Source: Muricea muricata (taxonomy: Eukaryota; Cnidaria; Anthozoa; Malacalcyonacea; Plexauridae). From it: DNA of 64,000 nucleotides. This document shows, piece by piece, positions 50,333 through 63,489 of the stretch (positions are counted from its first letter, which is position 1; each line of letters opens with the position of its first letter). Where the stretch lies: the NCBI GenBank assembly GCA_963855995.1, contig OY979728.1, positions 6,249,330 to 6,313,329 on the forward strand, read 5' to 3'. Position numbers and translations under genes: made by a program. The notes beneath the pieces were generated by a model. It was not told the DNA's origin, ran no database searches, and saw only the letters and a list, made by a program, of their open reading frames with translations.

Positions 50333-50542
50333 GAGCGCAATGATACACTGCAATCACGGACCCAAAATAGACCTTGTAAATTAAAATTGCAGAACTAAAC
50401 AAGTCGGGATCATGTTTTCGGCGCTCAAACTCTCAGGATGAGCGAAAAAACATGTTGAAATGAGAAACTTATAACTTGCTTTAAAACTGTAAAGAATTGA
50501 TCTTACAACCTTCAAAATCGCGTTTTAAACGTTTTTAAAGCG

Positions 50543-52013
50543 GTTTAAAACTAGATTTTCAAGCTTGTAAAATCATTTCTTTTCAGTTTTAAAGCAAGTT
50601 ATAGGTTTCTTATTTTAACATGTTTTTTCGCTCATCCCGAGAGTTTTAGCGCCGAAAACATGATTCCCGTCTTATTAAGTTCTGCAATTTTAAATTACGA
50701 GGTTTATTTTGAGTCCGTGAATGCAGTGTTTCATTGCGCTCAACTCGTTGACTTTAAGGCTCTAAACATCATTTTAAACTCTAAAACGTTGCCGTTATCG
50801 ATTTGAGACGGAAGTTTTCAGTTAGTGATATGAACATGTTTTTCCTCTCAAATCGCTTTAAAAACGTTTAAAACGCGATTTTGAAGGTTGTAAGATCAAT
50901 TCTTTACAGTTTTAAAGCAAGTTATAAGTTTCTCAATTAAACATGTTTTTTTGCTCATCTCGAGCGTTTGAGCGCCGAAAACATGATTCCCCACTTGCTA
51001 AGTTTCGCAATTTTAATTTACAAGGTCTATTTTGGGTCCGTGATTGCAGTGTATCATTGCGCTCAACTCGTTCACTTTAAGGCTCTAAACATCATTTTAA
51101 ACTCTAAAACGTTGCCGTTATCGATTTGAGACGGAAATTTTCAGTTAATGATATGAACATGTTTTTCTGCTCAAATCGCTTCGAAAACGTTTAAAACTAG
51201 ATTTTCAAGCTTGTAAAACCATTTCTTTTCAGTTTTAAAGCAAGTTATAGGTTTCTTATTTTAACATGTTTTTTCGCTCATCCCGAAAGTTTTACCACCG
51301 AAAACATGATTCCCGTCTTGTTAAGTTCTGCAATTTTAATTTACAAGGTCTCTTTGGGTCCGTGATTGCAGTGTATCATTGCGCTCAACTCGTTCACTTT
51401 AAGGCTCTAAACATCATTTGAAGCTCTAAAACGTTGCCATAAGCGATTTGAGACGGCAATTTTCAGTTAGTGATATGAATATGTTTTCCGCCAAAATCGC
51501 TTCAAAAACGTTTAAAACGCGCTTTTAAAGGTTGTAAGATCAATTCTTTACAGTTTTAAACCAAGTTATAAGTTTCTTATTTAAACATGTTTTTTTTCTC
51601 ATCTCGAACGTTTGAGCGCCGAAAACATGATTCCCAATTTGCCAAGTTTTGCAATTTTAATTTACAAGGTCTACTTTGGGTCCATGATTGCAGTGTATCA
51701 TTGCGCTCAACTCGTTCACTTTATGGCTCTAAACATTATTTTAAACTCTAAAACGTTGCCGTTCTCAATTTGAGACGGAAATTTTCAGTTAGTGATATGA
51801 ACATGTTTTTCTGCTCAAATCGCTTCGAAAACGTTTAAAAGTAGATTTTAAAGCTTGTAAAATCATTTCTTTTCAGTTTTAAAGCAAGTTATAGGTTTCT
51901 TATTTTAACATGTTTTTTCGCTCATCCCGAGAGTTTTAGAGCCGAAAACATGATTCCCGTCTTATTAAGTTCTGCAATTTTAAATTACGAGGTTTATTTT
52001 GGGTCCGTGAATG
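50543..52013 (-). repeat. Inverted family B block, copy 2 (1,471 bp)
   Basis: This is the same inverted block with identical junctions at an offset of 7,789 bp. Only scattered substitutions separate the copies, for example CGTAGCCG in copy 1 against CGTTGCCG in copy 2, and TTTAGCACCG against TTTACCACCG. It was duplicated together with the adjacent 505-bp insert. Confidence 0.9.
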
Positions 52014-52740
52014 CCGTCTCAAATCGATAACGCCAACGTTATAGAGTTTAAAATGACGTTTAGACCCTTAAAGTGAACGAGTTGAGCGCAATGATACACT
52101 GATATCACAGACCCAAAGAGACCTTGTAAATTAAAATTGAAGAACTAAACAAGTCGGGAATCATGTTTTCGGCGCTCAAACTCTCGGGATGAGAGAAAAA
52201 ACATGTTAAAATAACAACCTATAACTTGCTTTAAAACTGAAAAGAATTGAGTTTACAAGCTTCAAAATCTGATTTTAAACGTTTTCGAAGCGATTTGAGC
52301 AGAAAAACATGTTCATATCACCAACTAAAAATTGCCGTCTCAAATCGATAACGGCAACGTTATAGAGTTTAAAATGATGTTTAGAGCCTTAAAGTGAACG
52401 AGTTGAGCGCAATGATACACTGCAATCACGGACCAAAAGCAGACCTTGTAAATTAAAATTGCAGAACTTAACAAGATGGGAATCATGTTTTCGGCGCTAA
52501 AACTCTCGGGATGAGCGAAAAAACATGTTAAAATAAGAAACCTATAACTTGCTTTAAAACTGAAAAGAAATGATTTCACAACATTCAAAATCTTGTTCTA
52601 AACGTTTTCGAAGCGATTTGAGCAGAAAAACATGTTCATATCACTAACTGAAAATTTCCGTCTCAAATCGATAACGACAACGTTTTAGAGTTTAAAATAA
52701 TGTTTAGAGCCATAAAGTGAACGAGTTGAGCGCAATGATA

Positions 52741-55700
52741 CACTGCAATCACGGACCAAAAGAGACCTTGTAAATTAAAATTGCAGAACTAAACAAGTCG
52801 GGAATCATGTTTTCGGCGCTCAAACTCTCGGGATGAGCGAAAAAAGATGTTAAAATAAGAAACCTATAACTTTCTTTAAAACTGAAAAGAAATGATTTTA
52901 CAACCTTCAAAATCGCGTTTTAAACGTTTTCGACACGATTTGAGCAGAAAAACATGTTGATATGACCAACTGAAAATTGCCGTCTCAACTCGGTAACGGC
53001 GACGTTTTTGAGCTTAAAATAATGTTTAGAGCCTTAAAGTGAACGACTTGAGAGCAATGATACACTGCAATCACGGACCCAAAATAGATCTTGTAAATTA
53101 AAATTGTGAAACTTAGCAAGTTGGGAATCATGTTTTCGGCGCTCAAACGTTCGAGATGAGAAAAAAAACATGTTTAAATAAGAAACTTATAACTTGGTTT
53201 AAAATTGTAAGGAATTGATCTTACAACGTTAAAAATCGCATTTTAAACGTTTTCGAAGCGATTTGGGCGGAAAAACATGTTAATATCACTAACTGAAAAT
53301 TGCCGTCTCAAATCGATAACGGCAACGTTTTAGAGTTTAAAATGATGTTTAGAGCCTTAAAGTGAACGAGTTGAGTGCAATTATACACTGCAATCACGGA
53401 CCCAAAGAGACCTTGTAAATTAAAATTGCAGAACTTAACAAGACGGGAATCATGTTTTCGGTGCTAAAACTTTCGGGATGAGCGAAAAAACATGTTAAAA
53501 TAAGAAACCTATAACTTGCTTTAAAACTGAAAAGAAATGGTTTTACAAGCTTTAAAATCTAGTTTTAAACGTTTTCGAAGCGATTTGAGCAGAAAAACAT
53601 GTTCATATCACCAACTAAAAATTTCCGTCTCAAATCGATCACGGCAACGTTTTAGAGTTTAAAATGATGTTTAGAGCCTTAAAGTGAACGAGTTGAGCGC
53701 GATGATACACTGCAATCACGGACCAAAAGGAGACCTTGTAAATTAAAATTGCAGAACTAAACAAGTCGGGATCATGTTTTCGGCGCTCAAACTCTCAGGA
53801 TGAGCGAAAAAACATGTTGAAATGAGAAACTTATAACTTGCTTTAAAACTGTAAAGAATTGATCTTACAACCTTCAAAATCGCGTTTTAAACGTTTTTAA
53901 AGCGATTTGAGCGGAAAAACATGTTCATATCACTAACTGAAAATTTCCGTCTCAAATCGATTATGGCAACGTTTTAGAGTTTAAAATGATGTTTAGAGCC
54001 TTAAAGTGAACGAGTTGAGCGCAATGATAGACTGCAATCACGGACCCAAAATAAACCTCGTAATTTAAAATTGCAGAACTTAATAACACGGGAATCATGT
54101 TTTCGGCGCTAAAACTCTCGGGATGAGCGAAAAAACATGTTAAAATAAGAAACCTATAACTTGCTTTAAAACTGAAAAGAAATGATTTTACAAGCTTGAA
54201 AATCTAGTTTTAAACGTTTTCGAAGCGATTTGAGCAGAAAAACATGTTCATATCACTAACTGAAAATTGCCGTCTCAAATCGGTAACGGCGACGTTTTAG
54301 AGCTTAAAATAATGTTTAGAGCCTTAAAGTGAACGACTTGAGAGCAATGATACACTGCAATCACGGACCCAAAGAGACCTTGTAATTTAAAATTTCAGAA
54401 CTTAACAACACGGGAATCATGTTTTCGGCGCTCAAACGCTCGAGATGAGCAAAAAAACATGTTTAAATGAGAAACTTATAACTTGTTTTAAAACTGTAAA
54501 GAATTGATCTTACAACCTTCAAAATCGCGTTTTAAACGTTTTCGAAGCGATTTGAGCAGAAAAACATGTTGATATGACCAACTGAAAATTGCCGTCTCAA
54601 ATCGGTAACGGCGACGTTTTAGAGCTTAAAATAATGTTTAGAGCCTTAAAGTGAACGACTTGAGAGCAATGATACACTGCAATCACGGACCCAAAATAGA
54701 CCTTGTAAATTAAAATTGCGAAAGTTAGCAAGTGGGGAATCATGTTTTCGGCGCTCAAACGCTCGAGATGAGCAAAAAAACATGTTTAAATGAGAAACTT
54801 ATAACTTGCTTTAAAACTGTAAAGAATTGATCTTACAACCTTCAAAATCGCGTTTTAAACGTTTTTAAAGCGATTTGAGCGGAAAAACATGTTCATATCA
54901 CTAACTGAAAACTTCCGTCTCAAATCGATAACGGCAATGTTTTAGAGTTTAAAATGATGTTTAGAGCCTTAAAGTCAACGAGTTGAGCGCAATGAAACAC
55001 TGCATTCACGGACCCAAAATAAACCTCGTAATTTAAAATTGCAGAACTTAATAAGACGGGAATCATGTTTTCGGCGCTAAAACTCTCGGGATGAGCGAAA
55101 AAACATGTTAAAATAAGAAACCTATAACTTGCTTTAAAACTGAAAAGAAATGATTTTACAAGCTTGAAAATCTAGTTTTAAACGTTTTCGAAGCGATTTG
55201 AGCAGAAAAACATGTTCATATCACTAACTGAGAATTTCCGTCTCAAATCGATGACGGCAACGTTTTAGAGTTTAAAATGATGTTTAGAGTCTTAAAGTGA
55301 AGGAGTTGAGCGCAATGATACACTGAAATCACGGACCCAAAATAGACCTTGTAAATTAAAATTGCGAAACTTAGCAAGTGGGGAATCATGTTTTCGGCGC
55401 TCAAACGTTCGAGATGAGCAAAAAAACATGTTTAAATAAGAAACTTATAACTTGCTTTAAAACTGTAAAGAATTGATCTTACAACCTTCAAAATCGCGTT
55501 ACGAAACATGACTATTTCAACATGAAATGATGAAAATTACACTGCGTTTGAATTTCATGATTTTGCGTTCTTTTAAAATAATGTTTAGAGCCATAAAGTG
55601 AACGAGTTGAGCGCAATGATACACTGCAATCATGGACCCAAAATAGACCTTGTAAATTAAAATTGCAAAACTTGGCAAATTGGGAATCATGTTTTCGGCG

Positions 55701-55943
55701 CTCAAACGTTCAAGATGAGAAAAAAAACATGTTTAAATAAGAAACTTATAACTTGGTTTAAAACTGTAAAGAATTGATCTTACAACCTTAAAAATCGCGT
55801 TTTAAACGTTTTTGAAGCGATTTGGGCGGAAAACATTTTCATACCACTAACTGAAAGTTGCCGTCTACAATCGCTTATGGCAACGTTTTAGAGCTTCAAA
55901 TGATGTTTAGAGCCTTAAAGTGAACGAGTTGAGCGCAATGATA
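52741..55943 (+). repeat. B higher-order repeat copy 1 (3,203 bp, ten monomers)
   Basis: Private markers include GTAAGGAATTGATC (53,208), GTGCAATTATACAC, AATGATAGACTGC, and GAACGACTTGAGAGC in several monomers. All recur 3,203 bp later. This copy is the most diverged of the three at its left end (CAACTCGG, CGACACG). The unit is shorter than 10 x 322 because one monomer is interrupted near 55,501. Confidence 0.82.
55501..55570. repeat. 70-bp non-satellite interruption, copy 1
   Basis: Within one B monomer about 118 bp, from the end of subunit 2 through most of subunit 3, is replaced by about 70 bp of unrelated sequence between TCGCGTT and TTTTAAAATAATG. The replacement holds a perfect 8-bp inverted repeat, CATGAAAT (55,521-55,528) and ATTTCATG (55,552-55,559). 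It also has ATTTCAACATG, which matches minus-strand satellite. It may be a small fold-back element or a template-switch product. Confidence 0.8.
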
Positions 55944-58900
55944 CACTGCATTCACGGACCAAAAGAGACCTTGTAAATTAAAATTGCAGAACTAAACAAG
56001 TCGGGAATCATGTTTGCGGCGCTCAAACTCTCGGGATGAGCGAAAAAACATGTTAAAATAACAAACCTATAACTTTCTTTAAAACTGAAAAGAAATGATC
56101 TTACAACCTTCAAAATCGCGTTTTAAACGTTTTCGAAGCGATTTGAGCAGAAAAACATGTGGATATGACTAACTGAAAATTGCCGTCTCAAATCGGTAAC
56201 GGCGACGTTTTAGAGCTTAAAATAATGTTTAGAGCCTTAAAGTGAACGACTTGAGAGCAATGATACACTGCAGTCACGGACCCAAAATAGACCTTGTAAA
56301 TTAAAATTGCGAAACTTAGCAAGTTGGGAATCATGTTTTCGGCGCTCAAACGTTCGAGATGAGAAAAAAAACATGTTTAAATAAGAAACTTATAACTTGG
56401 TTTAAAATTGTAAGGAATTGATCTTACAACGTTAAAAATCGCATTTTAAACGTTTTCGAAGCGATTTGGGCGGAAAAACATGTTAGTATCACTAACTGAA
56501 AATTGCCGTCTCAAATCGATAACGGCAACGTTTTAGAGTTTAAAATGATGTTTAGAGCCTTAAAGTGAACGAGTTGAGTGCAATTATACACTGCAATCAC
56601 GGACCCAAAGAGACCTTGTAAATTAAAATTGCAGAACTTAACAAGACGGGAATCATGTTTTCGGTGCTAAAACTTTCGGGATGAGCGAAAAAACATGTTA
56701 AAATAAGAAACCTATAACTTGCTTTAAAACTGAAAAGAAATGGTTTTACAAGCTTTAAAATCTAGTTTTAAACGTTTTCGAAGCGATTTGAGCAGAAAAA
56801 CATGTTCATATCACCAACTAAAAATTTCCGTCTCAAATCGATCACGGCAACGTTTTAGAGTTTAAAATGATGTTTAGAGCCTTAAAGTGAACGAGTTGAG
56901 CGCGATGATACACTGCAATCACGGACCAAAAGGAGACCTTGTAAATTAAAATTGCAGAACTAAACAAGTCGGGATCATGTTTTCGGCGCTCAAACTCTCA
57001 GGATGAGCGAAAAAACATGTTGAAATGAGAAACTTATAACTTGCTTTAAAACTGTAAAGAATTGATCTTACAACCTTCAAAATCGCGTTTTAAACGTTTT
57101 TAAAGCGATTTGAGCGGAAAAACATGTTCATATCACTAACTGAAAATTTCCGTCTCAAATCGATTATGGCAACGTTTTAGAGTTTAAAATGATGTTTAGA
57201 GCCTTAAAGTGAACGAGTTGAGCGCAATGATAGACTGCAATCACGGACCCAAAATAAACCTCGTAATTTAAAATTGCAGAACTTAATAACACGGGAATCA
57301 TGTTTTCGGCGCTAAAACTCTCGGGATGAGCGAAAAAACATGTTAAAATAAGAAACCTATAACTTGCTTTAAAACTGAAAAGAAATGATTTTACAAGCTT
57401 GAAAATCTAGTTTTAAACGTTTTCGAAGCGATTTGAGCAGAAAAACATGTTCATATCACTAACTGAAAATTGCCGTCTCAAATCGGTAACGGCGACGTTT
57501 TAGAGCTTAAAATAATGTTTAGAGCCTTAAAGTGAACGACTTGAGAGCAATGATACACTGCAATCACGGACCCAAAGAGACCTTGTAAATTAAAATTTCA
57601 GAACTTAACAACACGGGAATCATGTTTTCGGCGCTCAAACGCTCGAGATGAGCAAAAAAACATGTTTAAATGAGAAACTTATAACTTGTTTTAAAACTGT
57701 AAAGAATTGATCTTACAACCTTCAAAATCGCGTTTTAAACGTTTTCGAAGCGATTTGAGCAGAAAAACATGTTGATATGACCAACTGAAAATTGCCGTCT
57801 CAAATCGGTAACGGCGACGTTTTAGAGCTTAAAATAATGTTTAGAGCCTTAAAGTGAACGACTTGAGAGCAATGATACACTGCAATCACGGACCCAAAAT
57901 AGACCTTGTAAATTAAAATTGCGAAAGTTAGCAAGTGGGGAATCATGTTTTTGGCGCTCAAACGCTCGAGATGAGCAAAAAAACATGTTTAAATGAGAAA
58001 CTTATAACTTGCTTTAAAACTGTAAAGAATTGATCTTACAACCTTCAAAATCGCGTTTTAAACGTTTTTAAAGCGATTTGAGCGGAAAAACATGTTCATA
58101 TCACTAACTGAAAACTTCCGTCTCAAATCGATAACGGCAATGTTTTAGAGTTTAAAATGATGTTTAGAGCCTTAAAGTCAACGAGTTGAGCGCAATGAAA
58201 CACTGCATTCACGGACCCAAAATAAACCTCGTAATTTAAAATTGCAGAACTTAATAAGACGGGAATCATGTTTTCGGCGCTAAAACTCTCGGGATGAGCG
58301 AAAAAACATGTTAAAATAAGAAACCTATAACTTTCTTTAAAACTGAAAAGAAATGATTTTACAAGCTTGAAAATCTAGTTTTAAACGTTTTCGAAGCGAT
58401 TTGAGCAGAAAAACATGTTCATATCACTAACTGAGAATTTCCGTCTCAAATCGATGACGGCAACGTTTTAGAGTTTAAAATGATGTTTAGAGTCTTAAAG
58501 TGAACGAGTTGAGCGCAATAATACACTGAAATCACGGACCCAAAATAGACCTTGTAAATTAAAATTGCGAAACTTAGCAAGTGGGGAATCATGTTTTCGG
58601 CGCTCAAACGTTCGAGATGAGCAAAAAAACATGTTTAAATAAGAAACTTATAACTTGCTTTAAAACTGTAAAGAATTGATCTTACAACCTTCAAAATCGC
58701 GTTACGAAACATGACTATTTCAACATGAAATGATGAAAATTACACTGCGTTTGAATTTCATGATTTTGCGTTCTTTTAAAATAATGTTTAGAGCCATAAA
58801 GTGAACGAGTTGAGCGCAATGATACACTGCAATCATGGACCCAAAATAGACCTTGTAAATTAAAATTGCAAAACTTGGCAAATTGGGAATCATGTTTTCG

Positions 58901-59146
58901 GCGCTCAAACGTTCAAGATGAGAAAAAAAACATGTTTAAATAAGAAACTTATAACTTGGTTTAAAACTGTAAAGAATTGATCTTACAACCTTAAAAATCG
59001 CGTTTTAAACGTTTTTGAAGCGATTTGGGCGGAAAACATTTTCATATCACTAACTGAAAGTTGCCGTCTACAATCGCTTATGGCAACGTTTTAGAGCTTC
59101 AAATGATGTTTAGAGCCTTAAAGTGAACGAGTTGAGCGCAATGATA
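55944..59146 (+). repeat. B higher-order repeat copy 2 (3,203 bp)
   Basis: The monomer order is the same. From 55,501 to 57,470 it is almost identical to 58,704-60,673, with only a handful of single-base differences, for example ATACCACTAAC against ATATCACTAAC. This points to a very recent duplication. Confidence 0.85.
58704..58773. repeat. 70-bp non-satellite interruption, copy 2
   Basis: This is identical in sequence and position to the one 3,203 bp upstream, carried along in the higher-order repeat. It explains why the repeat unit is about 3,203 bp and not about 3,220 bp or more. Confidence 0.8.
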
Positions 59147-60675
59147 CACTGCATTCACGGACCAAAAGAGACCTTGTAAATTAAAATTGCAGAACTAAAC
59201 AAGTCGGGAATCATGTTTGCGGCGCTCAAACTCTCGGGATGAGCGAAAAAACATGTTAAAATAACAAACCTATAACTTTCTTTAAAACTGAAAAGAAATG
59301 ATCTTACAACCTTCAAAATCGCGTTTTAAACGTTTTCGAAGCGATTTGAGCAGAAAAACATGTGGATATGACTAACTGAAAATTGCCGTCTCAAATCGGT
59401 AACGGCGACGTTTTAGAGCTTAAAATAATGTTTAGAGCCTTAAAGTGAACGACTTGAGAGCAATGATACACTGCAATCACGGACCCAAAATAGACCTTGT
59501 AAATTAAAATTGCGAAACTTAGCAAGTTGGGAATCATGTTTTCGGCGCTCAAACGTTCGAGATGAGAAAAAAAACATGTTTAAATAAGAAACTTATAACT
59601 TGGTTTAAAATTGTAAGGAATTGATCTTACAACGTTAAAAATCGCATTTTAAACGTTTTCGAAGCGATTTGGGCGGAAAAACATGTTAGTATCACTAACT
59701 GAAAATTGCCGTCTCAAATCGATAACGGCAACGTTTTAGAGTTTAAAATGATGTTTAGAGCCTTAAAGTGAACGAGTTGAGTGCAATTATACACTGCAAT
59801 CACGGACCCAAAGAGACCTTGTAAATTAAAATTGCAGAACTTAACAAGACGGGAATCATGTTTTCGGTGCTAAAACTTTCGGGATGAGCGAAAAAACATG
59901 TTAAAATAAGAAACCTATAACTTGCTTTAAAACTGAAAAGAAATGGTTTTACAAGCTTTAAAATCTAGTTTTAAACGTTTTCGAAGCGATTTGAGCAGAA
60001 AAACATGTTCATATCACCAACTAAAAATTTCCGTCTCAAATCGATCACGGCAACGTTTTAGAGTTTAAAATGATGTTTAGAGCCTTAAAGTGAACGAGTT
60101 GAGCGCGATGATACACTGCAATCACGGACAAAAAGGAGACCTTGTAAATTAAAATTGCAGAACTAAACAAGTCGGGATCATGTTTTCGGCGCTCAAACTC
60201 TCAGGATGAGCGAAAAAACATGTTGAAATGAGAAACTTATAACTTGCTTTAAAACTGTAAAGAATTGATCTTACAACCTTCAAAATCGCGTTTTAAACGT
60301 TTTTAAAGCGATTTGAGCGGAAAAACATGTTCATATCCCTAACTGAAAATTTCCGTCTCAAATCGATTATGGCAACGTTTTAGAGTTTAAAATGATGTTT
60401 AGAGCCTTAAAGTGAACGAGTTGAGCGCAATGATAGACTGCAATCACGGACCCAAAATAAACCTCGTAATTTAAAATTGCAGAACTTAATAACACGGGAA
60501 TCATGTTTTCGGCGCTAAAACTCTCAGGATGAGCGAAAAAACATGTTAAAATAAGAAACCTATAACTTGCTTTAAAACTGAAAAGAAATGATTTTACAAG
60601 CTTGAAAATCTAGTTTTAAACGTTTTCGAAGCGATTTGAGCAGAAAAACATGTTCATATCACTAACTGAAAATTT
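59147..60675 (+). repeat. B higher-order repeat copy 3, partial (about 1,529 bp)
   Basis: It continues the 3,203-bp periodicity for about 4.75 monomers. It then switches at about 60,675, where CTCAAATTGAGAACGG replaces CTCAAATCGGTAACGG, into the region repeated at 1,934 bp. Confidence 0.8.
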
Positions 60676-61389
60676 CCGTCTCAAATTGAGAACGGCAACG
60701 TTTTAGAGTTTAAAATAATGTTTAGAGCCATAAAGTGAACGAGTTGAGCGCGATGATACACTGATATCACGGACCCAAAGGAGACCTTGTAAATTAAAAT
60801 TGCAGAACTAAAGAAGTCGGGATCATGTTTTCGGCGCTCAAACTCTCAGGATGAGCGAAAAAACATGTTAAAATAAGAAACCTCTAACTTTGTTTAAAAC
60901 TGAAAAGAAATGATCTTACAACCTTCAAAATCGCGTTTTAAACGTTTTCGAAGCGATTTGAGCAGAAAAACATGTTGATATGACCAACTGAAGATTTTCG
61001 TCTCAAATCGGTAACGGCGACGTTTTAGAGCTTAAAATAATGTTCACAGCCTTAAAGTGAACGAGTTGAGCGCAATGATACACTGCATTCACGGACCCAA
61101 AATAGAGCTTGTAAATTAAAATTGCGAAAGTTAGCAAGTGGGGAATCATGTTTTCGGCGCTCAAACGTTCGAGATGAGAAAAAAAACATTTTTAAATAAG
61201 AAACTTATAACTTGGTTTAAACCTGTAAAGAATTGATCTTACAACCTTAAAAATCGCGTTTTAAACGTTTTATAAGCGATTTTGGCGGAAAAACATGTTC
61301 ATATCACTAACTGAAAATTGCCGTCTCAAATCGATTATGGCAACGTTTTAGAGCTTCAAATGATGTTTAGAGCCTTAAAGTGAACGAGT

Positions 61390-61711
61390 TGAGCGCGATG
61401 ATACACTGCAATCACGGACCCAAAGGAGACCTTGTAAATTAAAATTGCAGAACTAAACAAGTCGGGATCATGTTTTCGGCGCTCAAACTCTCAGGATGAG
61501 CGAAAAAACATGTTAAAATAAGAAACCTATAACTTTGTTTAAAACTGAAAAGAAATGATCTTACAACCTTCAAAATCGCGTTTTAAACGTTTTTGAAGCG
61601 ATTTGAGCGGAAAAACATGTTCATATCACTAACTGAAAATTTCCGTCTCAAATCGATTATGGCAACGTTTTAGAGTTTAAAATGATGTTTAGAGCCTTAA
61701 AGTGAACGAGT
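61390..61711 (+). repeat. Representative family B monomer with three internal subunits
   Basis: TGAGCG occurs at 61,390, 61,497 and 61,604, and again at 61,712 in the next monomer, giving subunits of 107, 107 and 108 bp. These are the same lengths as in family A. Subunits 2 and 3 resemble each other more clearly here than in A: TGAGCGAAAAAACATGTT against TGAGCGGAAAAACATGTT. This shows the triplication is older than the A/B split. Confidence 0.8.
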
Positions 61712-62313
61712 TGAGCGCAATGATAGACTGCAATCACGGACCCAAAGAGACCTCGTAATTTAAAATTGCAGAACTTAATAAGACGGGAATCATGTTTTCG
61801 GCGCTAAAACTCTCGGGATGAGCGAACAAACATGTTAAAATAAGAAACCTATAACTTGCTTTAAAACTGAAAAGAAATTATTTTACAAGCTTGAAAATCT
61901 AGTTTTAAACGTTTTCGAAGCGATTTGAGCAGAAAAACACGTTCATATCACTAACTGAAAATTTCCGTCTCAAATTGAGAACGGCAACGTTTTAGAGTTT
62001 AAAATAATGTTTAGAGCCATAAAGTGAACGAGTTGAGCGCAATGATACACTGCAATCACGGACCCAAAGAGACCTTGTAAATTAAAATTTCAGAACTTAA
62101 CAACACGGGAATCATGTTTTCGGCGTTAAAATTCTCTGGATGAGCGAAAAAACATGTTTAAATAAGAAACTTATAACTTGCTTTAAAACCGCAAAGAATT
62201 GATCTTACAACCTTCAAAATCGCGTTTTAAACGTTTTCAAAGCGATTTGAGCAGAAAAACATGTTCATATCACCAACTAAAAATTGCCGTCTCAAATCGA
62301 TAACGCCAACGTT

Positions 62314-63489
62314 ATAGAGTTTAAAATGATGTTTAGAGCCTTAAAGTGAACGAGTTGAGCGCAATGATAGACTGCAATCACGGACCCAAAATAAACCTCG
62401 TAATTTAAAATTGCAGAACTTAATAACACGGGAATCATGTTTTCGGCGCTAAAACTCTCGGGATGAGCGAAAAAACATGTTAAAATAAGAAACCTATAAC
62501 TTGCTTTAAAACTGAAAAGAAATGATTTTACAAGCTTGAAAATCTAGTTTTAAACGTTTTCGAAGCGATTTGAGCAGAAAAACATGTTCATATCACTAAC
62601 TGAAAATTTCCGTCTCAAATTGAGAACGGCAACGTTTTAGAGTTTAAAATAATGTTTAGAGCCATAAAGTGAACGAGTTGAGCGCGATGATACACTGATA
62701 TCACGGACCCAAAGGAGACCTTGTAAATTAAAATTGCAGAACTAAAGAAGTCGGGATCATGTTTTCGGCGCTCAAACTCTCAGGATGAGCGAAAAAACAT
62801 GTTAAAATAAGAAACCTATAACTTTGTTTAAAACTGAAAAGAAATGATCTTACAACCTTCAAAATCGCGTTTTAAACGTTTTCGAAGCGACTTGAGCAGA
62901 AAAACATGTTGATATGACCAACTGAAGATTTCCGTCTCAAATCGGTAACGGCGACGTTTTAGAGCTTAAAATAATGTTCACAGCCTTAAAGTGAACGAGT
63001 TGAGCGCAATGATACACTGCATTCACGGACCCAAAATAGAGCTTGTAAATCAAAATTGCGAAAGTTAGCAAGTGGGGAATCATGTTTTCGGTGCTCAAAC
63101 GTTCGAGATGAGAAAAAAAACATTTTTAAACAAGAAACTTATAACTTGGTTTAAACCTGTAAAGAATTGATCTTACAACCTTAAAAATCGCGTTTTAAAC
63201 GTTTTATAAGCGATTTTGGCGGAAAAACATGTTCATATCACTAACTGAAAATTGCCGTCTCAAATCGATTATGGCAACGTTTTAGAGCTTCAAATGATGT
63301 TTAGAGCCTTAAAGTGAACGAGTTGAGCGCGATGATACACTGCAATCACGGACCCAAAGGAGACCTTCTAAATTAAAATTGCAGAACTAAACAAGTCGGG
63401 ATCATGTTTTCGGCGCTCAAACTCTCAGGATGAGCGAAAAAACATGTTAAAATAAGAAACCTATAACTTGCTTTAAAACTGAAAAGAAA
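62314..63489 (+). repeat. Copy of 60,380-61,555 (offset 1,934 bp)
   Basis: Shared private variants include ACACTGATATCACGG (60,758/62,692), AACTAAAGAAGTCGGG, AATGTTCACAGCC and ACATTTTTAAA. The offset equals six monomers. Confidence 0.72.

Larger units (their letters stand above)
49221..52639. repeat. Large duplication of 41,432-44,850 (offset 7,789 bp)
   Basis: About 3.4 kb containing, in order, part of a B monomer, the 505-bp insert, 1.7 forward monomers, the inverted block and two forward monomers. Its left end coincides with the position that forms the A/B junction in the first copy. Its right end is near 44,850/52,639, where GTTGATATGACC in one copy faces GTTCATATCACT in the other. Confidence 0.85.

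Noticed and set aside
61604-61625. AAACATGTTC resembling a p53-family half site (RRRCWWGYYY)
   Set aside because: A 10-bp palindrome-like match arises easily from AACATGTT, which is part of the ancestral subunit. No properly spaced second half site is present.
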